From Pomphorhynchus laevis (taxonomy: Eukaryota; Acanthocephala; Palaeacanthocephala; Echinorhynchida; Pomphorhynchidae), in assembly GCA_012934845.2 (NCBI GenBank), contig WNNJ02000682.1, forward strand, positions 1-64,000: a DNA stretch of 64,000 nt, read 5' to 3'. Under the pieces are notes generated by a model. It was not told the origin of the DNA. It was given only the letters and a program-made list of their open reading frames with translations, and did not search any database. This document shows, in pieces, positions 55,881 to 64,000 of this stretch. The position numbers were made by a program, and so were the translations under genes. The stretch's first letter is position 1; every line of letters begins with the position of its first letter.

Positions 55881-56042
55881 TATTGCAAGCAATTGTATAG
55901 GGGCTAACATAAATATAAGTAGGAAATACTACTAATTTTTAAATTCTAAAACTACTAAAATTTATTTTAGCCCCTATACAATTGCTTGCAGTATTAGCAC
56001 GCAATGACTACTTTCCAAATTGACATTCTTACAATATCGGGC
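55810..56042. repeat. Fold-back repeat 1
   Basis: The left arm (55810-55906, with a ~20-bp insert) and right arm (55967-56042) are inverted copies, including AAGCAATTGTATAGGGGCTAA and TGTCAATTTGGAAAGT. The left arm overlaps LINE endonuclease coding sequence, so the fold-back arose after or during its insertion. Confidence 0.85.
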
Positions 56043-56059
56043 TATTTCATTTATATTTC

Positions 56060-56244
56060 TAAAATGTTCAGATTGAAACCGCGGCGAACTACATTTATTT
56101 ACCCAAGTGTGCGCCCAGTAATCCAATAAACTCAAAAGCGTTGTGTTTTACATTCGATTACGCATGGTTTGAGTTCATTGGATTACTGGGCGCACACTTG
56201 GGTAAATAGATGTAGTTTGCCCCAGTTTCATACTGAACATTTTA
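56060..56244. repeat. Fold-back repeat 2
   Basis: 77-bp arms (56060-56136 and 56168-56244) with a few mismatches, spacer 31 bp. The arms share GGATTACTGGGCGCACACTT and its complement. It directly follows fold-back 1. Confidence 0.9.
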
Positions 56245-56334
56245 AAAAATATATATCAAAAAAAGTAGCTATATAAAAATAAAAAGGTATATATATTACA
56301 ATGTTGAGCGGACCCTTAATTTATCTTATTAGTC

Positions 56335-57165
56335 TATTACAGTAATGAGGCTCGGTTTGAGCTTAGTAAACTTTCCAGCAGTTGTGTTTGCAGTCCGAAT
56401 AATATTCCATCAATTTTTCTTTATAGAAACGGCCGAAATGATTTGTATATCTCTTTGTCGTATATTTGCACACTCATTATCTCTGTCAGCAATACATATA
56501 GACTTGAAGAACGCTATTTGTGCTTGGAGTAAAATCTGCCACGTAGTGTACAGACAGGGTCGTAGTACACGTAATCTTTATTGATTAAGCAATGTCTTCG
56601 ATCGTGTAAATCACGTACTCCTAAAGTCAAAGTTACGTCGCTGAGATTACGCCATTTAAAGTCTTGAGATCATCTTACTATGTATCCATGCATTTAGAAT
56701 AACGGCTTAGATGCCCACTTTTTTACATGATGATGTTGATGTTGTTGTAGACTGGTGTGAGTTTCATGGTCACGTCGTAAATCTAAGTAGGTGTCATCAC
56801 ATGTACATAGACCTTATTCGATGTCAACATATCCATCATTTAAAATCGTTTATTATGGTCCAAACGGTTAATCAACTTCTTGATTTAGGAGTACTTGCAT
56901 CAGACGATCTCCAATTCAAAGCTTAGGAAAGAGTGGAGAAGCTAGGATGCTGCTGTACAACTATTGTTGATAGAATTGCGTCGATATGAATGGTTTTCCG
57001 GTCGAGATAGTATGTAGGCAGTCACTTCGAAGTTTCAGATTATGGCTAAAATACACGTGACTTGATATTTGCTTGTTTTTCTCCTTTTTCGATGTTGTGA
57101 TGCACTACCCGGGAGCATCTGATCTACCCTTGGTGTCGATGCATACTAATATACTTAGCAGTGTA
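56335..57165 (+). mobile_element. LINE RT fragment with 3' end
   Basis: Pieces include VFDRVNHVLLKSKLRR (RT motif A), DDVDVVVDWCEFHGHVVNLS and LLDLGVLASDDLQF (region after motif C), then a C-terminal stretch ending in the phrase CTACCC-TGGTGTCGATG near 57130. The same 3' end occurs at 59950-60170. Several breaks. Confidence 0.65.
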
Positions 57166-57289
57166 GAGTGATAATCTCGATTAATATGCTGTTACAGAAA
57201 ATGGTCGTGGAAAAGCTTTAGAATTGGTTCCAAGAACTAAAAATTATAATGACATTGTTATTTAAAAAAGGATTTATTTTAATGTGGCA

Positions 57290-57535
57290 AATGCGTGCCA
57301 GCGCACTCTTACATGACCACAACAAAACAAAACTGTGAATCAGGTGTCGAGAAGATGTGAACGGAGTAGGTGTTTGAATGTGATAAAGGAGGGAGCGCGG
57401 CGGACGTCGAGAGGGAGTTGATTCCAGGCGAGTGAGGCGGCGACGAGGAAGGATCGGAGACCGTAGTTGTTGGAGTAATTAATGTTATGTGTAAATATAG
57501 AAGAGACATTTTCTAACAAGGAATTTTTCACTGAA
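57290..57535 (-). mobile_element. CR1-like LINE C-terminal tail
   Basis: The minus strand encodes NYGLRSFLVAASLAWNQLPL and DVRRAPSFITFKHLLRSHL, the typical ending of CR1/RTE-like ORF2 (WNSLPLDVRRA..FK..LK.HL), then the tail with GTGGCAAATGCGTGCC. 5'-truncated. Confidence 0.8.
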
Positions 57536-57883
57536 TATGCCTATGTGCAAAGTTACTCAATTCCAACTTGTAACGTAAAGACAATTGCATTGCGTGAATT
57601 TTGAATCATTCCGAACATAAATGCCTCGCGTATAAGTGGCAATAAGCCTTTAAATTTTGCATACATGCCATCAAATATCTTAGTCCGTTGTCAAGTTTCT
57701 AAAGTTCTTTTCCGTAAATCCTAAAGTTTTTCCTTAAATTCTGATAATATCAAAAGTGCTTTGAAAAATTATATGTTAATTATTGCGATAAGACTTCAAT
57801 TGTAATTTTAATTCAAACCTCTAACTGCTAAATTCTAACTTTTAAAACAGAATCATTTTTTTCATACACCTCCTCACTGAAAC
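57536..57883. other. Unassigned spacer
   Basis: AT-rich, no repeats or coding sequence recognised. Confidence 0.4.
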
Positions 57884-59640
57884 ATGCACCAAAATGGAAA
57901 TGTTCCCTTTGGTATTCCTCACTTGGTTGTTGATAATTGTCTATTGTTTTCTCAGGTCAACATTGCCGAGGAATTTGCAAATGAATTTACTCTAAGCAGT
58001 GTTTCGTCGGTATCCAACATTGATTATGAACCACTCAGCTCTCATGTCTCCAGTGATTCGATTTCTATTACTCATGATGAAGTATTTGCCAAATTGATTC
58101 GGCTGTCGGGGTGTTCATCTGCTGATCCTGACGACATTCACCCCTTTCTTTTACGTATATTGAGTGCCCACCTCTCTCGGCCCTTGGCAATACTGTTTCA
58201 GCTCTCTTTAAACTCTGGCAAATTACCGCTCGATTGAAAGCATGCTATGGTAGTACCTGTTTATAAGAAAGGTGTGCGGAACTCAGCTAGTAAGTACATG
58301 CCTATAAGTTTAACTAGCCATATAAGTAAAATTATGGAGCGTATAGTTCACGACATGATAATGAGTCACTTGGTTGAGTCCGGACAGATTTGCTCTTAAC
58401 AGCATGGTTTCAGAAAAGGCATATCTTGTCTGACTAATCACTTGTGTTCTCGTGAGGCGTGGGTCGCAGAATTATCTCGAGGTAGCTCTATTGATGCCCT
58501 GTTTCTTGATTTTAGTAGATCATTCGATCGCGTGCCTCATTCTCAGTTGATACAAGCATTATTCGATCATAGCATTCCCCGGATGCTTGTAGCGTGAGTT
58601 GTTGATTTTCTGTCTTCTAGAAGCTATATAGTACGGGTTAGTGATTGTTTTTCTTCTCCGCGTAGTGTGACTTCAGGGGTTCCTTAGAAGAATGTGCTTG
58701 GCCCATTACTTTTTAACATTTTCATCAACTCTCTGCTGAGTAAACTGCAATGCCAATATCTTGCTTTCGCAGATGATTTGAAAGTGTGGAGCGCAAGTAA
58801 TTTTCCAAAGGATATAGAGTTTCTGCAAAGTGATATTGATAGGATAAAAATTTGGAGTAGGCATACAGGAATACCATTGAATGTATCTAAGTGTGTTCAC
58901 CTTCGTTTCGAGTATAGTTCTGTACCTGCCCGATATACTATAGGATCTCAAATAATTAATTGTGTATCTCATGTACGAGACCTTGGTATCATAACTCATT
59001 CTTCCTTGAAGTCTAGAATGGACACTGAACGTAGATGCGCGTCTGGCAAAAGAATGTTGTACTTGATAAAAACTGCTTCAATTTTGTGTCACCCACATGT
59101 TTTAGAATTCTATTTGATGCACTTGTAAGACCACATATTGAGTTCGCGATACAAGCCAGTTTTCCAACGTCCAAAAAAGAGTTGAATGGCTTAGAAAATA
59201 TTCTTCGTCGTTGTTTTCATATGACTTATCATGACAGACTTAAAACTCCAGGTATGATGACTGTGTACCAAAGACTGTACATCCTAGATATGTTAGTAAT
59301 GTGGCATATCGCCAACGGTTCGGATAGATATCCTACCCATTCAGTGCTTATCAACGATAGACGATGCCACAATGTTCATCCCCTGTTTTTGAGGTTATAG
59401 TCTCATAGTCGCAGTTCACAGTTGGATCGGTTGTCTCATCGTTGTGCAAATGCTTTGAATCGACTACCGTCGAAAATCGTGATGGCCACAGACGTTAAGA
59501 CATTCAAGACTGCTCTCATAAATTGGACGATTAACGGTGGGAATAATAAAGATTACCCCTTTTATTGATATTTTTATGCTGATTTTGGTGTATATAATGA
59601 TGATTTCTTGTGATCGAGAGAAACGGCTTTATAGTCAATG
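57884..59640 (+). mobile_element. CR1-like LINE, RT region, long but interrupted copy
   Basis: One plus-strand frame can be followed from 57884 to about 59128 with four in-frame stops. It includes MVVPVYKKG, PISLTSHISKIMERIVHDMI, QHGFRKGISCLTNHL, ALFLDFSRSFDRVPH (motif A), VLGPLLFNIFINSLL (motif B) and YLAFADDLKVW (motif C). After a frame change, HIEFAIQASFPTSKKELNGL and ILRRCFHMTYHDRLKTPGMM continue to 59400. The endonuclease part is absent here. Similar sequence occurs at 13.5-14.2 and 28.8-29.5 kb. Confidence 0.82.
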
Positions 59641-59759
59641 CTTGCTTGTAATAATAACTGTCAGCTTCTAAAGCCTATCTACAACAAAAATAGGTTTGAA
59701 AGAAAGTAACGAAAAAAGGGGAAGCGAAAGAGTAAACACTCAGATATCGATCCCGCCTA

Positions 59760-60175
59760 GTGAGATCTTTGGATGACTTTGGTTTTAAAAAGCGCCTTCA
59801 GCGTCTAGGTCTTAATTGGATTGGAAAGTAGCTAATCATATTTGATGTGTCCTTGTCTGTGCAGCGTCGAGAATGGCAAAACACCCTGTTCGTCTGATAT
59901 TCAAGCGATGTGGACAAATCAGATTACGTGGATATCCACATGTTCTGGAAAGAAAGGATAAGCCAAACGTTGATGTACATCTATTATCGATCGAATTGCT
60001 TTGATATATAATGGCCTTCCAGTCGATATAGTCTGCATTCAGTCACTTAGAAGTTTTAAATTATGGCTAAAAATATACTTAATGACTTGACATTTGCTTG
60101 TTTTTCTCTTTTTCGATGTTGTGATGCACCATTAAGAGCATCTGCTCTACCCATGGTGTCGATGTAAAATAATTA
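59760..60175 (+). mobile_element. LINE 3' end fragment
   Basis: The plus strand encodes NGLPVDIVCIQSLRSFKLWL and the end phrase CATGGTGTCGATG, matching 56970-57140. 5'-truncated; it follows directly after the preceding LINE. Confidence 0.65.
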
Positions 60176-60500
60176 AATAGCATTTAAATCTTATTCAGCA
60201 ACAATTGTGGTAAACTAAACGCTGATCATTTAGTAAAGATTATTTAGATATTTTGATATACTGTATTATTTATTTAACATTAATATTGATATTACTAATA
60301 TTACTAATATTATTTCACATTAATATCATATATGGAATATATAGATAAATGCGTTTTAATATTGTCATTGTAACTTATTTTTTGGATATATTTCTAGCAC
60401 GTAAGTTAATTTGCAGAACTAATAAAGTTAACGATAAGTCGTAAATACGCGTAAATCATTGATATCGATATTACTAATATTACTTACATTAATACATACA
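60176..60500. other. AT-rich spacer
   Basis: Simple AT-rich DNA with ATTACTAATATT repeats, nothing coding. The end of the whole PLE abuts it at about 60504. Confidence 0.6.
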
Positions 60501-60724
60501 TTAAATCAGCTAACTGAGTCTACGTATTGTTATATAATTATAAAATAAACAAAACATAATAATGCTAAATAAAAATTTAATAATTAAATAATAAAATTAA
60601 TAATTGTTTTTAGATTTTCTATAATTTAAATCAAGTTAAAATAAAAAATTGAAATTTAAAATAAACGTCATTTTTATGAATTGACTAACAAATAACAGAT
60701 GTTGTATCAGAATAAGAATTAGAG

Positions 60725-60825
60725 GTCATCAGGAGGAACTGCTATGCTATCAGGTTTCGGCCCCCAACTCCTCTACACAACATAGCAGCGGGGTCAAATA
60801 CATGCTAATGATGTATTTCCTCTGA
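60725..60825 (-). ncRNA. Structured 3' UTR block of the whole PLE copy
   Basis: Helix 2 is perfect (60739-60746 with 60781-60788). Helix 1 (60759-60764 with 60790-60795) has one mismatch relative to older copies. It lies about 20 nt past the stop codon on the transcript. See the findings for comparison between copies. Confidence 0.55.
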
Positions 60826-60847
60826 TAAAACTATCTAGTATCTTATT

Positions 60848-63574
60848 CTAATACAAAGTATATAATTTATTATTCATCCATAAAAATTTGCCACTTAAGA
60901 GTTTAAATTTATTCTTTATATTATTGTGTTGATTTATATATTTTACTATTTTCTGTTTGATGATATTTATATAGTAACCTAGTTTTAAATATGTATCTAT
61001 TAAATTATTTAAATGATTTTGAAGAAAGCCAATATCATTACATATTGTTGCAATTCTTAAAATTTCATTATTAAATGTATTATATTTTATATTATATAGT
61101 ATGCATGAATGCTCATGCAAAAATATGTTGCTTGTAAATTTAAATATGTCATATTTACGATATAAATTAATAGTAGTTTTAGTTGATGTTAATTTAATGT
61201 TCATATCTAGATATACACCTTTATCATTAATATTGGTTTTGTTAAGAATAAGGCTTTCTGGATAAATGTGCTCACTAATTGAATAAAAATTATTAGAATT
61301 AAATACACATATATCATCAATGTATCGAAACATATATTTCATATATTTATATTGTTTAGATTTAGTTTTTACACAGTTATGAACAAATTCATATTCTATA
61401 AAGCTTAAAAACAAGTCAGCTATAATTGGGCTACTATTACCACCCATTGTAACACCTTTTACTTGTCTAAATATAAATGTCCCTACTTTTAAATAATTTT
61501 GATTTATCAAAATATTTAAGGATTCTATTAATTCAATTTTATCCATATATTTATATTTATTTGATGGTTTAATTTTTGTTAGATAGGCGTTATAATTATT
61601 ATAACATATATATGTATATCTTTTTCCGAATATAAGATTAATTAATTTTACTAACGCTTCTTTAATATCTACTAAATCTAGATTTGTATAAAGCGTACTA
61701 AAATCGTATGTATTTATATTTTGAAAATTTATTCCTTTTGTCTTTTCTAAAAATTCTTTTGTAGAATTAATACTGAAATAGTGTTTTATACCAGTATTAA
61801 TTTCGATTACCTTGCAATATTTTTTAAAATGTGCTTTAATTACTTTAAGCATTTTATTCATATAAACAGAAAGTGGTTTTAATGTACATTTAAACGCACT
61901 ACATATGAACCTAGGTTTTATTGGATTTTTATGTAATTTTGGATTCCAATATAATATAGGTATAGTTTTATTATCTAATTCAACCTTTATACCCTTTTTA
62001 TCCATTATAGAACAGTGACTTGTAATAATTGATTCTAAACTCAACTCACTACGTTCATATGCTGGATTTACATTTAAATCATTAGAATTAACCTCTTTCA
62101 TTAGTATATCATAATAAAGCTTTTTGCATATGAAGACAAAGTTATTACTAGCTTTATCAATAGTTGTTATTATATAGTTATCCTTTAATTTAGTAAGTTC
62201 TTTATACATATCTTTATTAATTTTATCTTTCCTTTTATAATTGTTTGTTATTTTCATTTTATTTTTAATTTTATCAAATATATAATCTTTCCAAATTTTT
62301 ATCTTAGATATATTCGAGCTTTCACTATTAATCAGCTTACTAAAGTAATCATTTAAGTTATTATATAACGAACTGTATATTTTATTTTTGTCGTTGTTGT
62401 TATTTAATCTATATTTATACCCTTTCGATAGCAGCTTTCTTAATTCACAATTTTCAATTAATTCTAGATTATGGGTACATATATGTTCATTTATTTTATC
62501 AAAACTAAGACTTTTACAATTGCATTCTGTTTCCATTATGTTTCTAATATTATCGTTACATATTAATTTTAATTCTTTATTATAATTACAAATTTTTCGT
62601 CCTAATGGTGGTAGGAGTTTATACCTTATTTTAGGAATATATTTACTTAAATCTGACCCTATTATTTCTTTACTTTTAGAATTATTTAAAAGTCCGGCTA
62701 TATTTATGTTATCTATACATTTATTAATGAAGTTTATGGTTAATGTATATTTTCTATTGTTATTATTTACATTTATTGTACGATTATAGTATTTTGTATT
62801 ACAATAACTGTCTATTATACAACTTAGCCTATCATAGTCGTTAATTAATTTTTGATTTATTGAACATATGATATCTTTAGAAAAACTTCTTATATTTACA
62901 TAAAGATCTTTTAGCTTATTATCACTTAAAAGTTGTTTTAATATTTCTAATTGTTCATTTATATACATATCTTTTTTAATATTTTTAACTCTATTTTTCC
63001 TATTCCTTTTATCACCATGACTTCTTGGTTTGCGTTTAACCGGATTATTATAATATAGTTGTTTATTGTGTACGATACTACTTCTACCATTCCCTTGTAC
63101 CACGTCATTCAATCCTAATGGGTACATGGAATTAAGCGTTTTAATCCAAAAATCTTCTTTTTCTAATAGTTTTTGATTTAATATAGAAATGTTTTCTTCG
63201 ATAATATGTTCTAAAATAAATAATTTACAGTTTTTAATATCATGTCCTATTAATCTCATATGTTTATGAAATATAGTTTGACTATTATGCTGTATATTAT
63301 ATATGTGTTGCCTAAACCTAGTTTTTAACATTTGATATGTTTTTCCTATATATTGCAATCCACATGTGCATTGTATTAGATACACTACACCTGCGGTATT
63401 GCAGTTACAATTATTATTAATATTTAATGAAAAACATTTGTTTGTCGTATTACTTACGATACAATTATTATTATTTATAACATCACAAACTATACAATTT
63501 TTTCTGTTACATTTAAAAGATCTAAAATTGAAATCATTAGTACTTACGTATTTTTCCAATATTGTTGAGTACAT
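60848..63574 (-). CDS. PLE polyprotein: N-terminal GIY-YIG endonuclease and reverse transcriptase
   Basis: The 908-residue protein would cut target DNA and reverse-transcribe element RNA. A cysteine cluster (FKCNRKNCIVCD, 19-31) precedes the GIY-YIG domain at about 61-160: GVVYLIQCTCGLQYIGKT (62-79) with Cys69 and Cys71 inside the GIY-YIG core, then RFRQH (86-90) and further histidines. A basic, nuclear-signal-like linker (RKPRSHGDKRNRKNRVKNIK) is at 181-200. The RT shows TIDKASNNFVF near 471, YWNPKLHKNPIKPRF at 542, motif A (YDFSTLYTN, 623-631), motif B (GVTMGGNSSPIIAD, 707-720) and motif C (FRYIDD, 749-754). GIY-YIG before RT is the reverse of classical PLEs and fits the Naiad/Chlamys clade. 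No in-frame TGA occurs. Very high Asn and Lys content reflects the A/T-rich genome. Confidence 0.93.
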   Translation of the reverse strand: MYSTILEKYVSTNDFNFRSFKCNRKNCIVCDVINNNNCIVSNTTNKCFSLNINNNCNCNTAGVVYLIQCTCGLQYIGKTYQMLKTRFRQHIYNIQHNSQTIFHKHMRLIGHDIKNCKLFILEHIIEENISILNQKLLEKEDFWIKTLNSMYPLGLNDVVQGNGRSSIVHNKQLYYNNPVKRKPRSHGDKRNRKNRVKNIKKDMYINEQLEILKQLLSDNKLKDLYVNIRSFSKDIICSINQKLINDYDRLSCIIDSYCNTKYYNRTINVNNNNRKYTLTINFINKCIDNINIAGLLNNSKSKEIIGSDLSKYIPKIRYKLLPPLGRKICNYNKELKLICNDNIRNIMETECNCKSLSFDKINEHICTHNLELIENCELRKLLSKGYKYRLNNNNDKNKIYSSLYNNLNDYFSKLINSESSNISKIKIWKDYIFDKIKNKMKITNNYKRKDKINKDMYKELTKLKDNYIITTIDKASNNFVFICKKLYYDILMKEVNSNDLNVNPAYERSELSLESIITSHCSIMDKKGIKVELDNKTIPILYWNPKLHKNPIKPRFICSAFKCTLKPLSVYMNKMLKVIKAHFKKYCKVIEINTGIKHYFSINSTKEFLEKTKGINFQNINTYDFSTLYTNLDLVDIKEALVKLINLIFGKRYTYICYNNYNAYLTKIKPSNKYKYMDKIELIESLNILINQNYLKVGTFIFRQVKGVTMGGNSSPIIADLFLSFIEYEFVHNCVKTKSKQYKYMKYMFRYIDDICVFNSNNFYSISEHIYPESLILNKTNINDKGVYLDMNIKLTSTKTTINLYRKYDIFKFTSNIFLHEHSCILYNIKYNTFNNEILRIATICNDIGFLQNHLNNLIDTYLKLGYYINIIKQKIVKYINQHNNIKNKFKLLSGKFLWMNNKLYTLY

Positions 63575-63599
63575 GTAACTTTTAAGTCATAATTTTTAA

Positions 63600-63844
63600 C
63601 GTTGCTTTTTCGGTGTCGCCACCTAGTTTAGTTGACTCAGACTAAACTTACAACGGGCCATCCAGCAGCATCTGACAGGGGGCTGCCCTGCTTAAGGCGG
63701 TTGCAGGCTGGAACAAGATCTATAAAGATCTACCACCTTCACTCCACGCGCTACGCGACCTAGCTATTGGCCATTACCTGGTCTCTTAAACGTGATCACG
63801 TGAAGCAGTTTACATTTTAAAGTGTAAACACCTTGGGATGCAAA
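63600..63844 (-). promoter_or_regulatory. Structured, GC-richer leader upstream of the PLE ORF
   Basis: An 8-bp hairpin (AGTTTAGT with ACTAAACT, 8-nt loop CTGAGTCA) lies at 63628-63651. A GGTG-GCGA-CACC hairpin is at 63615-63626. A 12-bp palindrome ACGTGATCACGT is at 63791-63802, and GTTTACA/TGTAAAC arms flank 63810-63832. It may hold the internal promoter or RNA structures of the element. Confidence 0.4.
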
Positions 63845-64000
63845 CTTCTCGGGAGAACGTCGGATAGATTATTACATATTACAGAGGGGCGTTCGAGGCG
63901 AATGTTGAAATCGCCAAAAACAAGTCAAGGGATGGATGACAAAGAACAGTGGGACAGGATTTCAGCGAGTTCGGTAAAAAATAAGTTGGTACTAGCTGAT
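63845..64000 (-). mobile_element. CR1-like LINE endonuclease fragment
   Basis: The minus strand reads STNLFFTELAEILSHCSLSS, a stop, then LVFGDFNIRLERPSVICNNL. The VFGDFN phrase is the catalytic motif of LINE apurinic endonucleases. The piece continues past the window edge. Confidence 0.75.

Larger units (their letters stand above)
60504..63840 (-). mobile_element. Permuted (Naiad/Chlamys-like) Penelope element, apparently whole
   Basis: From 3' to 5' on the plus strand: terminal motif (60504-60528), A/T tail, structured 3' UTR (60700-60830), ORF (60848-63574) and a GC-richer leader with hairpins (63600-63840). The ORF is unbroken, while every other copy in the window is truncated. Its 5' limit is not certain; LINE coding sequence begins at about 63845. 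Confidence 0.85.

Noticed and set aside
60700-60830. Hammerhead ribozyme in the PLE 3' UTR
   Set aside because: CTGATGA and GAAAC both occur in the block on the coding strand, but in an order and with flanks that cannot form the three hammerhead helices in any circular permutation I tried.
1-64000. tRNA or rRNA genes
   Set aside because: I scanned for B-box-like GTTCGA motifs with a matching acceptor stem and for conserved rRNA phrases and found none that hold up.

Overview
The window looks like nuclear DNA from an invertebrate animal. It is strongly AT-rich, uses ordinary stop codons, and holds a few host genes in a dense mosaic of retroelement debris, segmental duplications and minisatellites. 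Small GT-AG introns of 46 and 50 nt in the one spliced gene fit a compact-intron lineage (nematode-, mite- or flatworm-like), but the phylum cannot be fixed from this sequence. There is no bacterial operon structure, CRISPR array, rRNA or recognisable tRNA.

Host genes. (1) At 163-6069 (+) are the last five exons of a long-chain acyl-CoA synthetase of the ACSL1/5/6 type. They are too short for a simple ORF scan; I found them by their AMP-binding C-terminal motifs and splice sites. Two of its four introns have grown to 2.1 and 3.2 kb, and the larger one carries a Penelope-like fragment and a 1.25-kb repeat. (2) Two intact RNA 3'-terminal phosphate cyclase genes (RTCA) lie at 10431-11567 (-) and 26376-27512 (-). 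They are paralogues about 92% identical in protein and share flanking DNA. (3) A single-exon six-BRCT protein of the PTIP/PAXIP1 family lies at 34610-36757 (-). A few short stretches look like exons of unidentified genes.

Retroelements. Two different kinds of Penelope-like element (PLE) are present. A whole-looking 908-codon element at 60848-63574 (-) carries GIY-YIG at the N terminus, before the reverse transcriptase, which is the permuted order described for Naiad/Chlamys PLEs. Its fragments are scattered at 2.9-4.1, 7.3-10.2, 37.2-40.1 and 45.0-47.1 kb. A second family at 14.7-19.3 kb has the classical order (RT, then C-terminal GIY-YIG) and pseudo-LTRs. It sits inside a LINE with an 11-bp target duplication. 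LINEs of several kinds occur: a nearly whole Jockey/R1-like element at 50.9-54.6 kb, CR1-like copies at 13.5-14.2, 28.8-29.5, 48.0-48.4 and 55.4-60.2 kb, and two elements whose C-terminal region resembles a PD-(D/E)xK nuclease (21.0-23.0 and 40.8-42.7 kb). One broken Ty3/Gypsy-like integrase fossil lies near 48.6-49.8 kb.

Structure. The most unusual signal is a conserved ~100-nt element in the 3' UTR of the permuted PLE. It can fold as a pseudoknot of two crossing helices, and sequence changes between copies keep the pairing. Other features are tail-out inverted pairs of PLE fragments, a 4.2-kb quasi-palindrome (43.8-48.0 kb), 714-bp apparently identical direct repeats around the second RTCA gene, several perfect palindromes, and 16-, 17- and 81-bp minisatellites.
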